Assembly (NCBI GenBank): GCA_014655195.1
Contig: BNBH01000008.1
Span: 217,195 to 281,194, forward strand
Direction: 5' to 3'
From: Streptomyces cellulosae
GTDB lineage: Bacteria > Actinomycetota > Actinomycetes > Streptomycetales > Streptomycetaceae
DNA length: 64,000 nucleotides
The notes under the pieces were generated by a model, which saw only the letters and a program-made list of their open reading frames with translations, was not told the origin of the DNA and did not search any database. Below are positions 34,445 through 44,100 of this stretch, piece by piece (position 1 is the first letter of the stretch; every line of letters begins with the position of its first letter). Both the position numbers and the translations under genes were made by a program.

Positions 34445-35557
34445 TTACTTGAGGCCGATCTTGTCGCAGGCGGCCTTGTACTTGCCCGTGCAGATCTCCT
34501 GGACGGTGTAGATGCCGTCCTTGATCACGGTGTCGTTGATGTTGTCCTTGGTCAGCGAGACGACCGGGACGATCACCGCCGGGATGCCCTTGTCGGTGGG
34601 GCTGTCGACCTTGTCCTTGGCGATGGAGTCCAGCGACTTGCCCTGGGCCAGCGCGACGGCCATCTCCGCGGCGACGTTCGCCTCCTGCGGGTACGGCTTG
34701 TAGACGGACATGTACTGCTCACCGGTCACGATGCGCTGCACGCCGGCGAGCTCGGCGTCCTGGCCGGTGACCGGGATGTTCTTCAGGCCGGCGGCCTTGA
34801 GGGCGGTGATGATGCCGCCCGCCATGCCGTCGTTGGCGGAGTAGACGCCGACGATCTTGTCCTTGCCGAGGGCGGAGATGGCGCCCTCCATGTTGGCGTT
34901 GGCGTTCTCGGGCTTCCACTCCTTGGTGTCGTACTCGCGCCCGATCTTGACCTTGCCGTCGAGGACGGAGTGCGCGCCCTCCTTGAACATGGCGGCGTTC
35001 GGGTCGGTGGAGGAGCCGTTCATCATGACGATCTGGCCGCTCTTGGCCTTGGCGCCCAGCGCCTGCAGCAGGGCCTCACCCTGCGTCTTGCCGACGGTCA
35101 CGTTGTCGAACGACGTGTAGGCGTCGATCGGGCCCTCGGCGAGGCGGTCGTAGGCCACGACGGGGATGCCCGCGTCCTTGGCCTTCTTCACGGAGCCGGC
35201 GATGGCCTTGGAGTCCACCGCGTCCACGATGAGCACGTCGACCTTGTTGGTCACCATCGTGTCGACCTGCTGGTTCTGCAGGCTGGCGTCCTGCTTGGCG
35301 TTGGCGTAGACGACCTCGCCCTTGTTGTTCGTGAGCTCCTTGACCTTCTTCTCGATCAAGGGCTTGTCGAGCTTCTCGTACCGCGCGGTCTGGTTCTCCG
35401 GCAGGAGCAGACCGACCTTGATGTTGTCGCCCTTGGCGGCGGAGTCGCCCGAGTCGCTCTTGTCGCCGGACTCGGCGGCGCTGCCACAGGCGGCGAGCGA
35501 GACGGCCATCGCACTCGCGGCGATGGCGAAGGCGGCACGACGCATACGCGTGTTCAC
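34445..35557 (-). CDS. xylF: Xylose-binding lipoprotein
   Basis: A 370-residue periplasmic-binding-protein-like lipoprotein. Signal peptide MRRAAFAIAASAMAVSLAAC with the lipid Cys at about residue 24, then an acidic linker. The sugar-binding domain has IKVGLLLPENQTARYEKLD, VDVLIVDAVDSKAIAGSVKKAKDAGIPVVAYDRLA and VGVYSANDGMAGGIITALK. These match XylF-type proteins. GTG 35557 is chosen because GGGAGG lies nine bases upstream; the ATG four codons in has no such site. It is the first gene of xylFGH. The 122-bp gap to rok7B7 holds a palindrome likely to control it. Confidence 0.93.
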   Translation of the reverse strand: MNTRMRRAAFAIAASAMAVSLAACGSAAESGDKSDSGDSAAKGDNIKVGLLLPENQTARYEKLDKPLIEKKVKELTNNKGEVVYANAKQDASLQNQQVDTMVTNKVDVLIVDAVDSKAIAGSVKKAKDAGIPVVAYDRLAEGPIDAYTSFDNVTVGKTQGEALLQALGAKAKSGQIVMMNGSSTDPNAAMFKEGAHSVLDGKVKIGREYDTKEWKPENANANMEGAISALGKDKIVGVYSANDGMAGGIITALKAAGLKNIPVTGQDAELAGVQRIVTGEQYMSVYKPYPQEANVAAEMAVALAQGKSLDSIAKDKVDSPTDKGIPAVIVPVVSLTKDNINDTVIKDGIYTVQEICTGKYKAACDKIGLK

Positions 35558-35656
35558 TTCTACAAACCTCCCTGACGAGGCCGCGTCGTTGCGGCCGAGG
35601 TGGCTGGAAGTCAACTCGGCCGCACGTGCGACGTCAAGAAGTAAATCCTTAACGAG

Positions 35657-35672
35657 ATGGCAACGGTGCCAT
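35657..35672. promoter_or_regulatory. Palindrome upstream of xylF, candidate Rok7B7 operator
   Basis: ATGGCAACGGTGCCAT has perfect 6-bp arms (ATGGCA/TGCCAT) and lies directly after the rok7B7 stop, about 100 bp upstream of xylF. It could be an operator for xylFGH or a weak terminator for rok7B7; the short stem and lack of U-tract favour the operator. Confidence 0.45.
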
Positions 35673-35679
35673 CCGTTCT

Positions 35680-36891
35680 CTAAGTGAAGGCAGGGGTGGA
35701 GGCGGCGAGGGACCCCGTCGCCGTGCCGTCCAGAAGGGTCGAATCGCCCATCTCGCTCAGCGCGAGCGCGAGAGCGCCGAGCACCTCCGCGCGGCCCCCA
35801 AGTGCCCCTGGAAGCACGGACAGTTGGCGCGCGGCACTGGGGATGGCATAGCGTCCCACGGACTCTCTTATGGGGCCCAGGACCAGCTCCCCGGCCTCCG
35901 CGAGATCGCCGCCGAGGACGACCCGGCTCGGGTTCAGGAGGTTGCAGAGATTGGCTACACCGCTGCCGATGTGGCGGCCCACGTCGGCGACGACCCGGCG
36001 GCATCCCGGGTCGCCGTCCCTGGCCATCCGTACGACGCTCTCCATGGTCAAGTCCGTGCCGTGGCTGGGCTGGAGCAGCGGCAGCACGTAGCGGGCGGCC
36101 GTGAAGGTCTCCAGGCAGCCACGGTTGCCGCAGCGGCAGACCGGGCCGGACTCGTCGAGGGTGATGTGCCCGATCTCGCCCGCGGTGCCGCCCGGGCCGC
36201 GGTAGATCTTCCCGCTGATCACCAGGCCGGCGCCGACACCGCTGGCGACCTTGATGTACGCCAGGTCGCGCACGCCCCGGCCGCTCCCCCAGACCATCTC
36301 GCCGAGCGCGCCCAGGTTGGCGTCGTTGTCCACGTGCACCGGCACGCCGAGCCGCCCCCGCAGCTCCTCGGCGGGACGGGTGCCGGACCAGCCGGGCAGG
36401 ATGGCGGTGGAGCCGAGGGTGCCGGACTCCACGTCGATGGGTCCGGGCACGCCGAGCCCGACGCCGGCGACCTTGGACCGGTCCACGCCGGTGGCCTCGA
36501 TCAGCCGGTTGACCAGCTGTTCCGCCCGGTCGAAGCCCTGCGTCGAGGAGGCGTCCACGTCCAGCGGCTCGGACTCCTCCGCGAGCACCTGGTGGGCCAG
36601 GTTTCCCACCGCCACCCGCAGATGGGTGTGCCCGAAGTCGACCCCGATGACGATGCCGGCGTCCCCGCTCAGCGACACGCTGCGGGCCCGGCGGCCGCCC
36701 GAGGACGTGGGCGTGACCTCGACCGTCCCGCCTTCCTTCAGTTCCCGGACGATGTTGGAGACCGTGGCCGCGGACAGGCCGGTGGTCCTCGCGATCTCCG
36801 CCTGGGTCAAGGACCCCGCCAGACGCACTGCTCGGACGACCCGCTCCAGGTTGGCTCGGTGCAGCGACGACTGCGACCCCGGAGTCTCCAT
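35680..36891 (-). CDS. rok7B7: ROK-family transcriptional regulator
   Basis: A 403-residue regulator. Residues about 25-65 form a winged helix-turn-helix (SLTQAEIARTTGLSAATVSNI). The rest is a sugar-kinase-like ROK domain with VDFGHTHLRV (phosphate loop), VDNDANLGALGE, EIGHITLDESGPVCRCGNRGC (Zn motif CxCGxxGC with ExGH). In S. coelicolor the equivalent gene, rok7B7, controls xylFGH, carbon catabolite repression and antibiotic production; the gene order is the same here. ATG 36891. It is transcribed toward xylF with a 122-bp gap. A CTTGTACAAG palindrome 50 bases upstream may be autoregulatory. Confidence 0.92.
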   Translation of the reverse strand: METPGSQSSLHRANLERVVRAVRLAGSLTQAEIARTTGLSAATVSNIVRELKEGGTVEVTPTSSGGRRARSVSLSGDAGIVIGVDFGHTHLRVAVGNLAHQVLAEESEPLDVDASSTQGFDRAEQLVNRLIEATGVDRSKVAGVGLGVPGPIDVESGTLGSTAILPGWSGTRPAEELRGRLGVPVHVDNDANLGALGEMVWGSGRGVRDLAYIKVASGVGAGLVISGKIYRGPGGTAGEIGHITLDESGPVCRCGNRGCLETFTAARYVLPLLQPSHGTDLTMESVVRMARDGDPGCRRVVADVGRHIGSGVANLCNLLNPSRVVLGGDLAEAGELVLGPIRESVGRYAIPSAARQLSVLPGALGGRAEVLGALALALSEMGDSTLLDGTATGSLAASTPAFT

Positions 36892-36939
36892 TGACTCTCA
36901 CCCTCATCCCTGGCCCGCGCCACCCTGGGACGACGGGAC

Positions 36940-36949
36940 CTTGTACAAG
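36940..36949. promoter_or_regulatory. CTTGTACAAG palindrome upstream of rok7B7
   Basis: A perfect 10-bp palindrome in the promoter gap, 49 bases upstream of the rok7B7 ATG. Autoregulation is possible; nothing else supports it. Confidence 0.35.
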
Positions 36950-37048
36950 TTATGAACTCCAAGCTCCGCTGATTCGCCCAGTGCCGTCAAGACCTTGACA
37001 GAAATCGGTTCCTGCCCGTGTCCGGCCGACTACCGCTGGTGCGCCACA

Positions 37049-37090
37049 GGGGTCCGGCCCCGGAGAGCTGTCTCTCCGGGGCCGGACCCC
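37049..37090 (-). terminator. Perfect 19-bp hairpin after ngcG
   Basis: Arms 37049-37067 and 37072-37090 pair perfectly over 19 bp with loop CTGT, 28 bases after the ngcG stop. It separates the ngc operon from rok7B7. Confidence 0.88.
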
Positions 37091-37117
37091 TGCGTACGAC
37101 GGGTGGAGCGGCGGGCG

Positions 37118-38026
37118 TCAGCGGAAGGTGCCCTGGGACACCGAGCCGGCGATCCGCCGCTGGAAGACGCAGTACACGATCAGTACGGGCACCACCGTGA
37201 TCACGATCGCCGCGAACAGCGCGCCGTAGTCGATGTCGTAGACCTGCGAGGACGCGTAGGCGGCCATGCCCTGGGTGAGGACCCACATGTCCTGGTCGGT
37301 GTTGAGCGCCACCGGCAGCAGGAACTGGTTCCACAGGCCCAGGAAGTTGAAGATCGCCACCGCCGCCATGCCCGGACGGGCCATCGGCAGCATCACCTGG
37401 AAGAACGCCCGCCAGTCCCCGGCGCCGTCGATCAGCGCGGCCTCGTACACGTCGTGCGGCAGCGACCGGAAGAACGAATAGAGGAAGAACATCGTGAACG
37501 GCAGCGCGAACGCGACATAGGTGAGGATCAGCCCGGCACGGGTGTTCAGCAGCCCGAAGTTCTGCAGCTGGAAGAAGAGCGGAACGATCGCCAGGAACAC
37601 CGGGAAAGTCAGGCCGGCGAGCATGACGTAGTAGATCAGCCGGCGGCCGGGGAATTCGAACCGGGCGAGAATGTAGGCGCACATCGCGCCGAGCAGCATC
37701 ACCAGGATCAGTGCCGAGACCACGACGATCACGGAATTCAGGAAATACCTTCCGATGTTCGCGTCGGTCCACGCGTTCGCGTAGTTCTCGAACCGCCAGT
37801 GATCGGGCAGCGAGAACGGCGACGAAAGGATCTCGCCGGTCGATTTGAACGACGACATCAGCACCCACAGCATGGGCACGATCACGATCACGGACCACAC
37901 GATCAGCAGGGCGTGCGAGACCGCCGCGAATCTGCGGTCGCTGCTCGCGGCGACGCGCGTCAGCTTCCGGTCCCTCGCCGGTTCACGTTCACCGGCTGTC
38001 TTCGGGTCGGCGGCGATGACGCTCAC
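37118..38026 (-). CDS. ngcG: ABC permease of GlcNAc/chitobiose importer
   Basis: A 302-residue CUT1 permease (MalG type). After a polar N-terminus of about 35 residues there are six membrane helices, starting ALLIVWSVIVIVPMLWVLMSS. The EAA loop is VYEAALIDGAGDWRAFF. GTG 38026 overlaps the preceding permease stop by 4 nt. As I recall it, the same gene order beside rok7B7 in S. coelicolor (SCO6005-6007) encodes the NgcEFG system for N,N'-diacetylchitobiose/GlcNAc. No ATPase gene is present; MsiK would energise it. Confidence 0.88.
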   Translation of the reverse strand: MSVIAADPKTAGEREPARDRKLTRVAASSDRRFAAVSHALLIVWSVIVIVPMLWVLMSSFKSTGEILSSPFSLPDHWRFENYANAWTDANIGRYFLNSVIVVVSALILVMLLGAMCAYILARFEFPGRRLIYYVMLAGLTFPVFLAIVPLFFQLQNFGLLNTRAGLILTYVAFALPFTMFFLYSFFRSLPHDVYEAALIDGAGDWRAFFQVMLPMARPGMAAVAIFNFLGLWNQFLLPVALNTDQDMWVLTQGMAAYASSQVYDIDYGALFAAIVITVVPVLIVYCVFQRRIAGSVSQGTFR

Positions 38027-39084
38027 CCGGCACCTCCCTCGGCTGCGGCACGCCGAGCCTTGGACCCAGGTGCCTTCTTCTTGCCCTCGCCCTCGCCGCC
38101 GCCCGTGAGGCGGTTGACGAGGAACACCAGCGCCGCGAACACCAGGGTGACGACGGCGAGGACGACGCCCATCGCGGTGGCGTAGCCGAACTGCTGCTTG
38201 GCGAAAGCGACGTTGAACAGACGCTGGCTGATGGTCAGGGTCGAGTTGTCCGGGCCGCCGTTCGGCACCATCGCCTGGACGTAGACGAACGCGTCGAGGG
38301 CGGCGATGCCCAGGTAGATGTACGCCGTCTGCACGCTGTCCCGGATCGCCGGCAGGGTGATCGAGACGGTGGTGCGCAGCCGGCCGGCCCCGTCGATCCT
38401 CGCCGCCTCGTACAGTTCGGCGGGGACGCCCTTGATCGCGGCGATGAAGAGCACCGCGTAGAAGCCGACGAGCCCCCAGATGATCACGAACATCACGGAC
38501 GGCATCGCCGTCGCCTTCTCGCCCAGCCACGCGAACGTGTCGAACCGGTCGAGGCCGAGGCCCGTGAGGACGCCGTTGAGCAGGCCGGCGTTCGGGTCGT
38601 ACATCTGCGCCCAGATCAGACCGACGATGATCGCCGGCACGACGTAGGGGAAGAACGAGACGATCCGGTAGAACGACGCGCCCCGGATCCCCCGCACGGG
38701 GCCCTTGCCGGGCCCGCCCAGGGTGATGGCCACGGCGACCCCGAGGGCGAGCGTCAGGGTCACCAGCGGCACGAAGGCCGCGAGGAGCGCGACGTTGCGC
38801 AGCGCCTTCAGGAAGATGTCGTCCCGGAACATCTTCGTGAAGTTGTCGAAGCCGACGAAGTTGTAGTCCGGGCTGAAGCCACGCCAGTCGGTCATCCCCC
38901 AGAAGATCGCCTGGCAGAACGGGATCAGGACGAAGATCACGAAGATGGCCAGCGGGAGACCGAGGAACGCGAGGAAGAACGTCACCCGGTCGAACGTGAG
39001 CTTGCGGCGCCGTGGCCGCCCGCCGCGAGCGGCCGGCTCGGGCCGGCGGCTCGCGGTCTCGGCTTTGAGGATCGTGTCCTTCAT
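38023..39084 (-). CDS. ngcF: ABC permease of GlcNAc/chitobiose importer
   Basis: A 353-residue CUT1 permease (MalF type). The polar N-terminus (about 1-33) is followed by six membrane segments; the first is FFLAFLGLPLAIFVIFVLIP. EAA loop: LYEAARIDGAGRLRTTV. The C-terminus is charged (GGGEGEGKKKAPGSKARRAA). It forms the pore with NgcG. ATG 39084 lies six bases after the ngcE stop (39091), so it is coupled to ngcE. Confidence 0.88.
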   Translation of the reverse strand: MKDTILKAETASRRPEPAARGGRPRRRKLTFDRVTFFLAFLGLPLAIFVIFVLIPFCQAIFWGMTDWRGFSPDYNFVGFDNFTKMFRDDIFLKALRNVALLAAFVPLVTLTLALGVAVAITLGGPGKGPVRGIRGASFYRIVSFFPYVVPAIIVGLIWAQMYDPNAGLLNGVLTGLGLDRFDTFAWLGEKATAMPSVMFVIIWGLVGFYAVLFIAAIKGVPAELYEAARIDGAGRLRTTVSITLPAIRDSVQTAYIYLGIAALDAFVYVQAMVPNGGPDNSTLTISQRLFNVAFAKQQFGYATAMGVVLAVVTLVFAALVFLVNRLTGGGEGEGKKKAPGSKARRAAAEGGAG

Positions 39085-39090
39085 CGGGTG

Positions 39091-40500
39091 CTAGCTGACC
39101 TTGACCTTGTCGACGGAGTCGTCCTCCCGGACCTTGTCGGAGATCCGCTGCAGGGCCGCGGTCAGCCCCTTGCCGTCGAGGTCGCCCGCGAGGAACGAGT
39201 TCCACGGCACCAGCTGGTCGGTGTTCATCCCGTAGGTCTCGACGAACATGTAGTTGAAGATGTTGGTGCCCGCGGCCTCCAGCATCTTCGTCTGCGAGAC
39301 GAGGGCCGTCGATCCGTAGCCGTCGGCGGGCACGGTGCCCTTGACGATCGTCGGGGCCAGCTTCGTCTTGGAGAAGTTGGAGGCCGCCTTCTCCGACAGC
39401 ATCGCCCGCAGCACCTCCTTGGCGCCGGCCGGGTTCTTGCCCTGCCGGGGCACGATGAAGGGCTCGCCGGCGGCCGCGCGGAGCGACTCCCAGGGCAGCG
39501 CCGGCTTGTCGGTGAGCGTCATCGACGGGAAGCCGGTCATCTGGAAGTCGGCCTTCGTGGCCTTCTTCATCTCGTTCTCGATCCAGCCGCCGGACGGGTA
39601 GAGCAGCGCCTTCTGGTCGTTGCTCCAGATCGCCTGCGCCTTCTGGAACTGGGTGCCGGAGCCGCCGGGGACGAACATCTTCTGCTTGACCATGGTCTCC
39701 ATGACCTTGATCACGCCCTGGACGGCCGGGTGCGACCAACAGCCCTTCTCCAGGTTCTCCAGGGCCAGCCGCACCTCGTCGCCGCCCTCCTTGATCGCCG
39801 AGTCGATCAGGAGCGTGCGGTAGTAGGTCGCCGCCTCCTTGCCGTGGACGAAGAGGTACTTGCCCTTCTTCTTCGCCTGCTGGCCGAGGTCGAGCGCCTC
39901 GTCCCAGGTCTTCGGCGGGGCCCAGCCGTTCGCCTCGAAGAGCGTCTTCGAGTACCAGACGCCGTACACGGTCATCACGTAGTTGAGCGCGACGAACTTG
40001 TCCTTGAACGTGCCGGGGGCCTTGACGCCGGGGTAGACGATGTCGGCGATCTTCTTGCCCTCGTAGGTGTTGGCCTCGAAGAGGTCGTCGAGCTCCTCCA
40101 GCTGGTCGAGGATGCCGAGGAAGCCGATCTGGTCCTCGCCGGAGTTGTCGATGAGGTCCGGCGGGTTGCCGCCGACGAAGCGGGGCTGGAGCTGGGGGGC
40201 GATGTCGACGACCGGGTCGACCTTGACCTTGAGGCCCTTGACCTGACCGGCGAGCACCTGGTTGGTGTAGTCGACGTAGTCGGTGCCGTAGCCGCCGTCG
40301 AAGATGGCCGCCTCGACCGTGGAGTTCTCGGCGACGCCGAACGGGTTCGTGGCGCTCTTCTCGCCCTTCGGGCCGCCGCCGCCTTCGCTGTCCTTGCTGG
40401 AGGGAGAGCTGCACGCGACCGCGAACGAGCCCACCGCCGCGGTGGCGATGGCCCCGCGCAGCAGCGTCCGCCTGTCAAGAGAGCCGGCACGAATGGTCAT
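39091..40500 (-). CDS. ngcE: GlcNAc/chitobiose-binding lipoprotein, NgcE-like
   Basis: A 469-residue extracellular solute-binding protein. The N-terminus SLDRRTLLRGAIATAAVGSF has a twin-arginine motif, followed by a lipobox-like FAVAC, so it is probably a Tat-exported lipoprotein. The mature part reads VEAAIFDGGYGTDYVDYT, PRFVGGNPPDLIDNSGEDQIG and WPLPWESLRA-like ALPWESLRAAAGEPFIVPRQGKNP, as in NgcE proteins. ATG 40500 has AGGA eight bases upstream. A DasR-type operator lies 371 bp upstream, fitting control of chitin-derived sugar uptake by DasR. Confidence 0.88.
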   Translation of the reverse strand: MTIRAGSLDRRTLLRGAIATAAVGSFAVACSSPSSKDSEGGGGPKGEKSATNPFGVAENSTVEAAIFDGGYGTDYVDYTNQVLAGQVKGLKVKVDPVVDIAPQLQPRFVGGNPPDLIDNSGEDQIGFLGILDQLEELDDLFEANTYEGKKIADIVYPGVKAPGTFKDKFVALNYVMTVYGVWYSKTLFEANGWAPPKTWDEALDLGQQAKKKGKYLFVHGKEAATYYRTLLIDSAIKEGGDEVRLALENLEKGCWSHPAVQGVIKVMETMVKQKMFVPGGSGTQFQKAQAIWSNDQKALLYPSGGWIENEMKKATKADFQMTGFPSMTLTDKPALPWESLRAAAGEPFIVPRQGKNPAGAKEVLRAMLSEKAASNFSKTKLAPTIVKGTVPADGYGSTALVSQTKMLEAAGTNIFNYMFVETYGMNTDQLVPWNSFLAGDLDGKGLTAALQRISDKVREDDSVDKVKVS

Positions 40501-40566
40501 CTCTGCATCCTCACTGATCGGTTGGCTTTGTACGGGTGTGCTGCGTGGGCGCCCGCCGTGGCCGGA

Positions 40567-40581
40567 CCGGTCCTGGACCGG
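40567..40581. repeat. Inverted repeat in the ngcE leader
   Basis: CCGGTCC (40567-40573) and GGACCGG (40575-40581) flank one base. It lies 67 bases upstream of ngcE. It could be an RNA hairpin or an operator; it does not match the DasR consensus. Confidence 0.4.
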
Positions 40582-40610
40582 CCGCACACAGGGGCGTTGT
40601 CGCCGTCGTC

Positions 40611-40633
40611 CCGGCGCCGCGGCGCGGCGCCGG
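40611..40633 (-). promoter_or_regulatory. Strong hairpin in the ngcE leader
   Basis: CCGGCGCC (40611-40618) and GGCGCCGG (40626-40633) can pair in the 5' leader of ngcE. It would act as an attenuator or terminator of transcripts starting upstream if the ngcE promoter lies beyond it. Confidence 0.4.
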
Positions 40634-40870
40634 TGATCAGCTGAGCGATGCCGGCACAACGGTCGCCGGGGCCGGAGCGGCGGTCGCAATCCGCCTGATC
40701 AGATCGCAATGGCCTACGCCGGAAGTGGATCCCATGCTCAAGTCCTCGCCTTCTCCAGGACTCAGGCGGTGAACCGGATCCTTCCCGGCACCGCGTTCGG
40801 GTCAAGCTGGGTCGTGCAGGAAGTGCGGCTGGTACGGGGCGGGTGCGGTGAAGATTGCCCCGGAGTGCCG
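40634..40870. other. Upstream part of the ngcE-GH92 divergent region
   Basis: About 240 bases of the 610-bp gap with no credible gene. It probably holds the ngcE promoter, but no clear -35/-10 pair was fixed. Short open frames here lack ribosome sites and family resemblance. Confidence 0.35.
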
Positions 40871-40886
40871 ACAGGTATAGTCCACT
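40871..40886. promoter_or_regulatory. DasR-responsive element (dre)
   Basis: ACAGGTATAGTCCACT matches 13 of 16 positions of the dre consensus ACTGGTCTAGACCA(G/C)T, including both conserved half-site cores. DasR is the GntR-family repressor of GlcNAc and chitin metabolism in Streptomyces. It lies between the NgcE-like gene and the GH92 gene, 371 and 225 bp from their starts. Confidence 0.65.
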
Positions 40887-41075
40887 TCACGCCGACGGAG
40901 CAAGATCGAATGCAAGGTTCCCCATACGTCTTTTCCGAGTTGAGACCTCGGGGAAATAAGAGCCCCGGGCACCTTACGCAACGGAAAAGTCCCCGCCATT
41001 GCCTGCGAATGCCACAAGCAACCCCTTGACATCACAGGCCACTTGACCCACTACTGGTCCTTGCGCACTGCAATT

Positions 41076-41087
41076 GACAACGTTGTC
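41076..41087. promoter_or_regulatory. LacI-type operator before the GH92 gene
   Basis: GACAACGTTGTC is a perfect 12-bp palindrome with central AACGTT. It lies 23 bases before the GH92 ATG and downstream of a TTGACA hexamer at 41026-41031 that may be the -35, the classical place for a repressor. The mannoside LacI protein at 10018 or another LacI-family member could bind. Confidence 0.6.
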
Positions 41088-41110
41088 CAACGCAGGGAGG
41101 GTGCTCGCGC

Positions 41111-44100
41111 ATGCAACAGAGGGTTCGGCACAGATGGGGAACGGCGGTCGTCGCGACGACCGCCTTCGCTTTGGCCGCGGGCTCGCAGGGCGTCGCCGTG
41201 GCGCTCCCCGAGGCGCCGCCGAGGACCGACCGGGAGTTCTCCTCGTCGTTCGAGTCCGGGGATCCCGCCCCGGACTGGCTGAACACCGTGGAGACCACGC
41301 GCGGCGGCAAGCGCGCCTCCGGCGTGAACGGCGGCTACAGCGCCGGAATCCCCGGCAACGTCACCGACCATGTGACGGAGGTCCGCGCGAGCGCGGAGAA
41401 CACCGACGGCCGGGAGGTGAAGGAGCACCTCGTCGACAGCCTGTCCAGCACCAAGTGGCTGGCCTTCGAGCCCACCGCCTGGGTGGAGTTCGACTTCGAC
41501 GCGCCGGTCGAGGTGCGGCGGTACGCGCTCACCTCCGCCAACGACCACGAGGAGCGCGATCCGCGGGACTGGGTGCTGAAGGGCTCCGCCGACGGCGAGG
41601 ACTGGACGACCCTCGACACCCGCACGGGCGAGACGTTCCAGGAGCGCTTCCAGACCAAGACGTACGCGCTGGACGACTCCGTCATCGGCGAGTACCGGCA
41701 TTTCCGGCTGGAGATCACCAAGAACGGCAGCGGCAACCTGGTGCAGCTCGCCGATGTGCAGTTCGCGTCCGGCGGCGAGGAGCAGCCGGTGCCCGAGGAC
41801 ATGCTGTCGCTGGTGGACCGCGGCCCGACCGGCTCCCCGACCGCCAAGGCGCGGGCGGGCTTCACCGGTGTGCGGGCGCTGCGTTACGCGGGCCGGCATC
41901 TCGCCGACGGGCGGGCGTACTCGTACAACAAGGTCTTCGACGTCAATGTGAAGGTCGAGCGGGACACCCAGCTGTCCTACCGGGTCTTCCCGTCGATGGC
42001 GGACGGCGACCTCGACTACGACGCCACGAACGTCGCCGTCGACCTGGCCTTCACCGACGGCACCTATCTGAGCGACCTGCGCGCCACCGACCAGCACGGC
42101 TTCCCGCTCACCCCGCGCGGGCAGGGCGAGTCGAAGGTGCTGTACGTCAACCAGTGGAACAACGTGGTCTCCCGGATCGGCTCGGTGGCCCGCGGCAAGA
42201 CCGTGGACCGGATCCTGGTGGCGTACGACTCCCCCAAGGGCCCGGCGAAGTTCCGCGGCTGGCTGGACGACGTGGCGCTGAAGCAGGTGCGGCCCGAGCC
42301 GCCGAAGGCGCATCTGTCGGACTACGCGGTGACCACCCGCGGCACCAACTCCAGCGGCAGCTTCTCGCGTGGCAACACCTTCCCGGCGACGGCGGTGCCG
42401 CACGGGTTCAACTTCTGGACCCCGGTGACCAACGCCGGTTCCAAGAGCTGGCTGTACGAGTACGCGGCGGGCAACAACGACGACAACCTGCCGACGATCC
42501 AGGCGTTCAGCGCGAGCCACGAGCCGAGCCCGTGGATGGGCGACCGGCAGACCTTCCAGGTGATGCCGTCGGCCGCCGAGGGCACCCCGGAGACCGGCCG
42601 TGACGCGCGCGAGCTGGCCTTCCGGCACGAGAACGAGACCGCCCGGCCGTACTACTACGGGGTGCGGTTCGAGAACGGCGTGAAGGCCGAGATGGCGCCG
42701 ACGGACCACGCGGCGATGATGCGCTTCACCTTCCCCGGTGATGACGCGAGCGTGATCTTCGACAACGTCACCGACGAGGCGGGACTGACGCTGAACAAGG
42801 AGGAGTCCTCCTTCACCGCCTACTCGGACGTCAAGTCCGGCCTGTCGACCGGCGCGACCCGCCTGTTCGTCTACGGCGAGTTCGACAGGAAGGTCACCGG
42901 CGGCGACTCCAAGGGCGAGCGCGGCCGTCTGAGCTTCGACGCGGGCGAGGACCGCACGGTCACCCTGCGCCTGGCCACCTCGCTGATCAGCGTGGACCAG
43001 GCGAAGGACAACCTGCGCCAGGAGATCGGCCGCAAGACCTCGTTCGACGACGTCAAGCGGGACGCGCGGAAGCAGTGGGACCGCATCCTCGGCAAGGTCG
43101 AGGTCGAGGGCGCCACGCCGGACCAGCTGACCACGCTGTACTCCAGCCTGTACCGGCTGTACCTGTATCCGAACTCGGGCTTCGAGAAGGTCGACGGAGA
43201 GTACAAGTACGCCTCGCCGTTCTCGCGGATGCCGGAGCCGGACACGCCGACCCACACGGGCGCGAAGATCGTGGACGGCAAGGTGTACGTCAACAACGGC
43301 TTCTGGGACACCTACCGGACGACCTGGCCGGCGTACTCCTTCCTCACGCCGACCAAGGCCGGTGAGCTGGTCGACGGGTTCGTGCAGCACTACAAGGACG
43401 GCGGCTGGACCTCCCGCTGGTCCTCCCCCGGCTACGCGGACCTGATGACCGGCACCTCCTCGGACGTCGCCTTCGCGGACGCCTACGTCAAGGGCGTCGA
43501 CACCTTCGACGCGAAGGCCGCGTACGACGCGGCGCTGAAGAACGCCACCGTGGTGCCCCCGTCGTCCGGTGTGGGCCGCAAGGGCATGGCGACCTCGCCG
43601 TTCCTCGGCTACACCAGCACCGAGACCCACGAGGGCCTGTCCTGGGCCCTGGAGGGCTACCTCAACGACTACGGCATCGCCAAGATGGGCGAGGCGCTCT
43701 ACAAGAAGACCGGCGACAGGCGCTACCAGGAGGAGTCGGCGTACTTCCTGAACCGGGCGCAGGACTACGTCAACCTGTTCGACCCCGAGGCCGGCTTCTT
43801 CCAGGGCCGTGACCTCAAGGGCGACTGGCGGGTGAAGTCCTCCGCGTACGACCCCCGGGTGTGGGGCTACGACTACACGGAGACCAACGGTTGGGGCTAC
43901 GCGTTCACCGCCGCCCAGGACAGCCGGGGCCTCGCCAACCTGTACGGCGGGCGCAAGGGCCTCGCCGACAAGCTCGACGAGTACCTCTCCACTCCCGAGA
44001 CGGCCTCCCCGGACCTCAAGGGCTCCTACGGCGGTGTCATCCACGAGATGATCGAGGCGCGCGACGTCCGCATGGGCATGTACGGCCACTCCAACCAGGT

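Noticed and set aside
40802..41035. A 77-codon minus-strand frame in the ngcE-GH92 gap
   Set aside because: No ribosome site or recognisable domain, and it covers the DasR site and probable promoters.
41048..41070. A second DasR site near CTACTGGTCCTTGCGC
   Set aside because: Only the left half resembles dre; the right half lacks GACCA.
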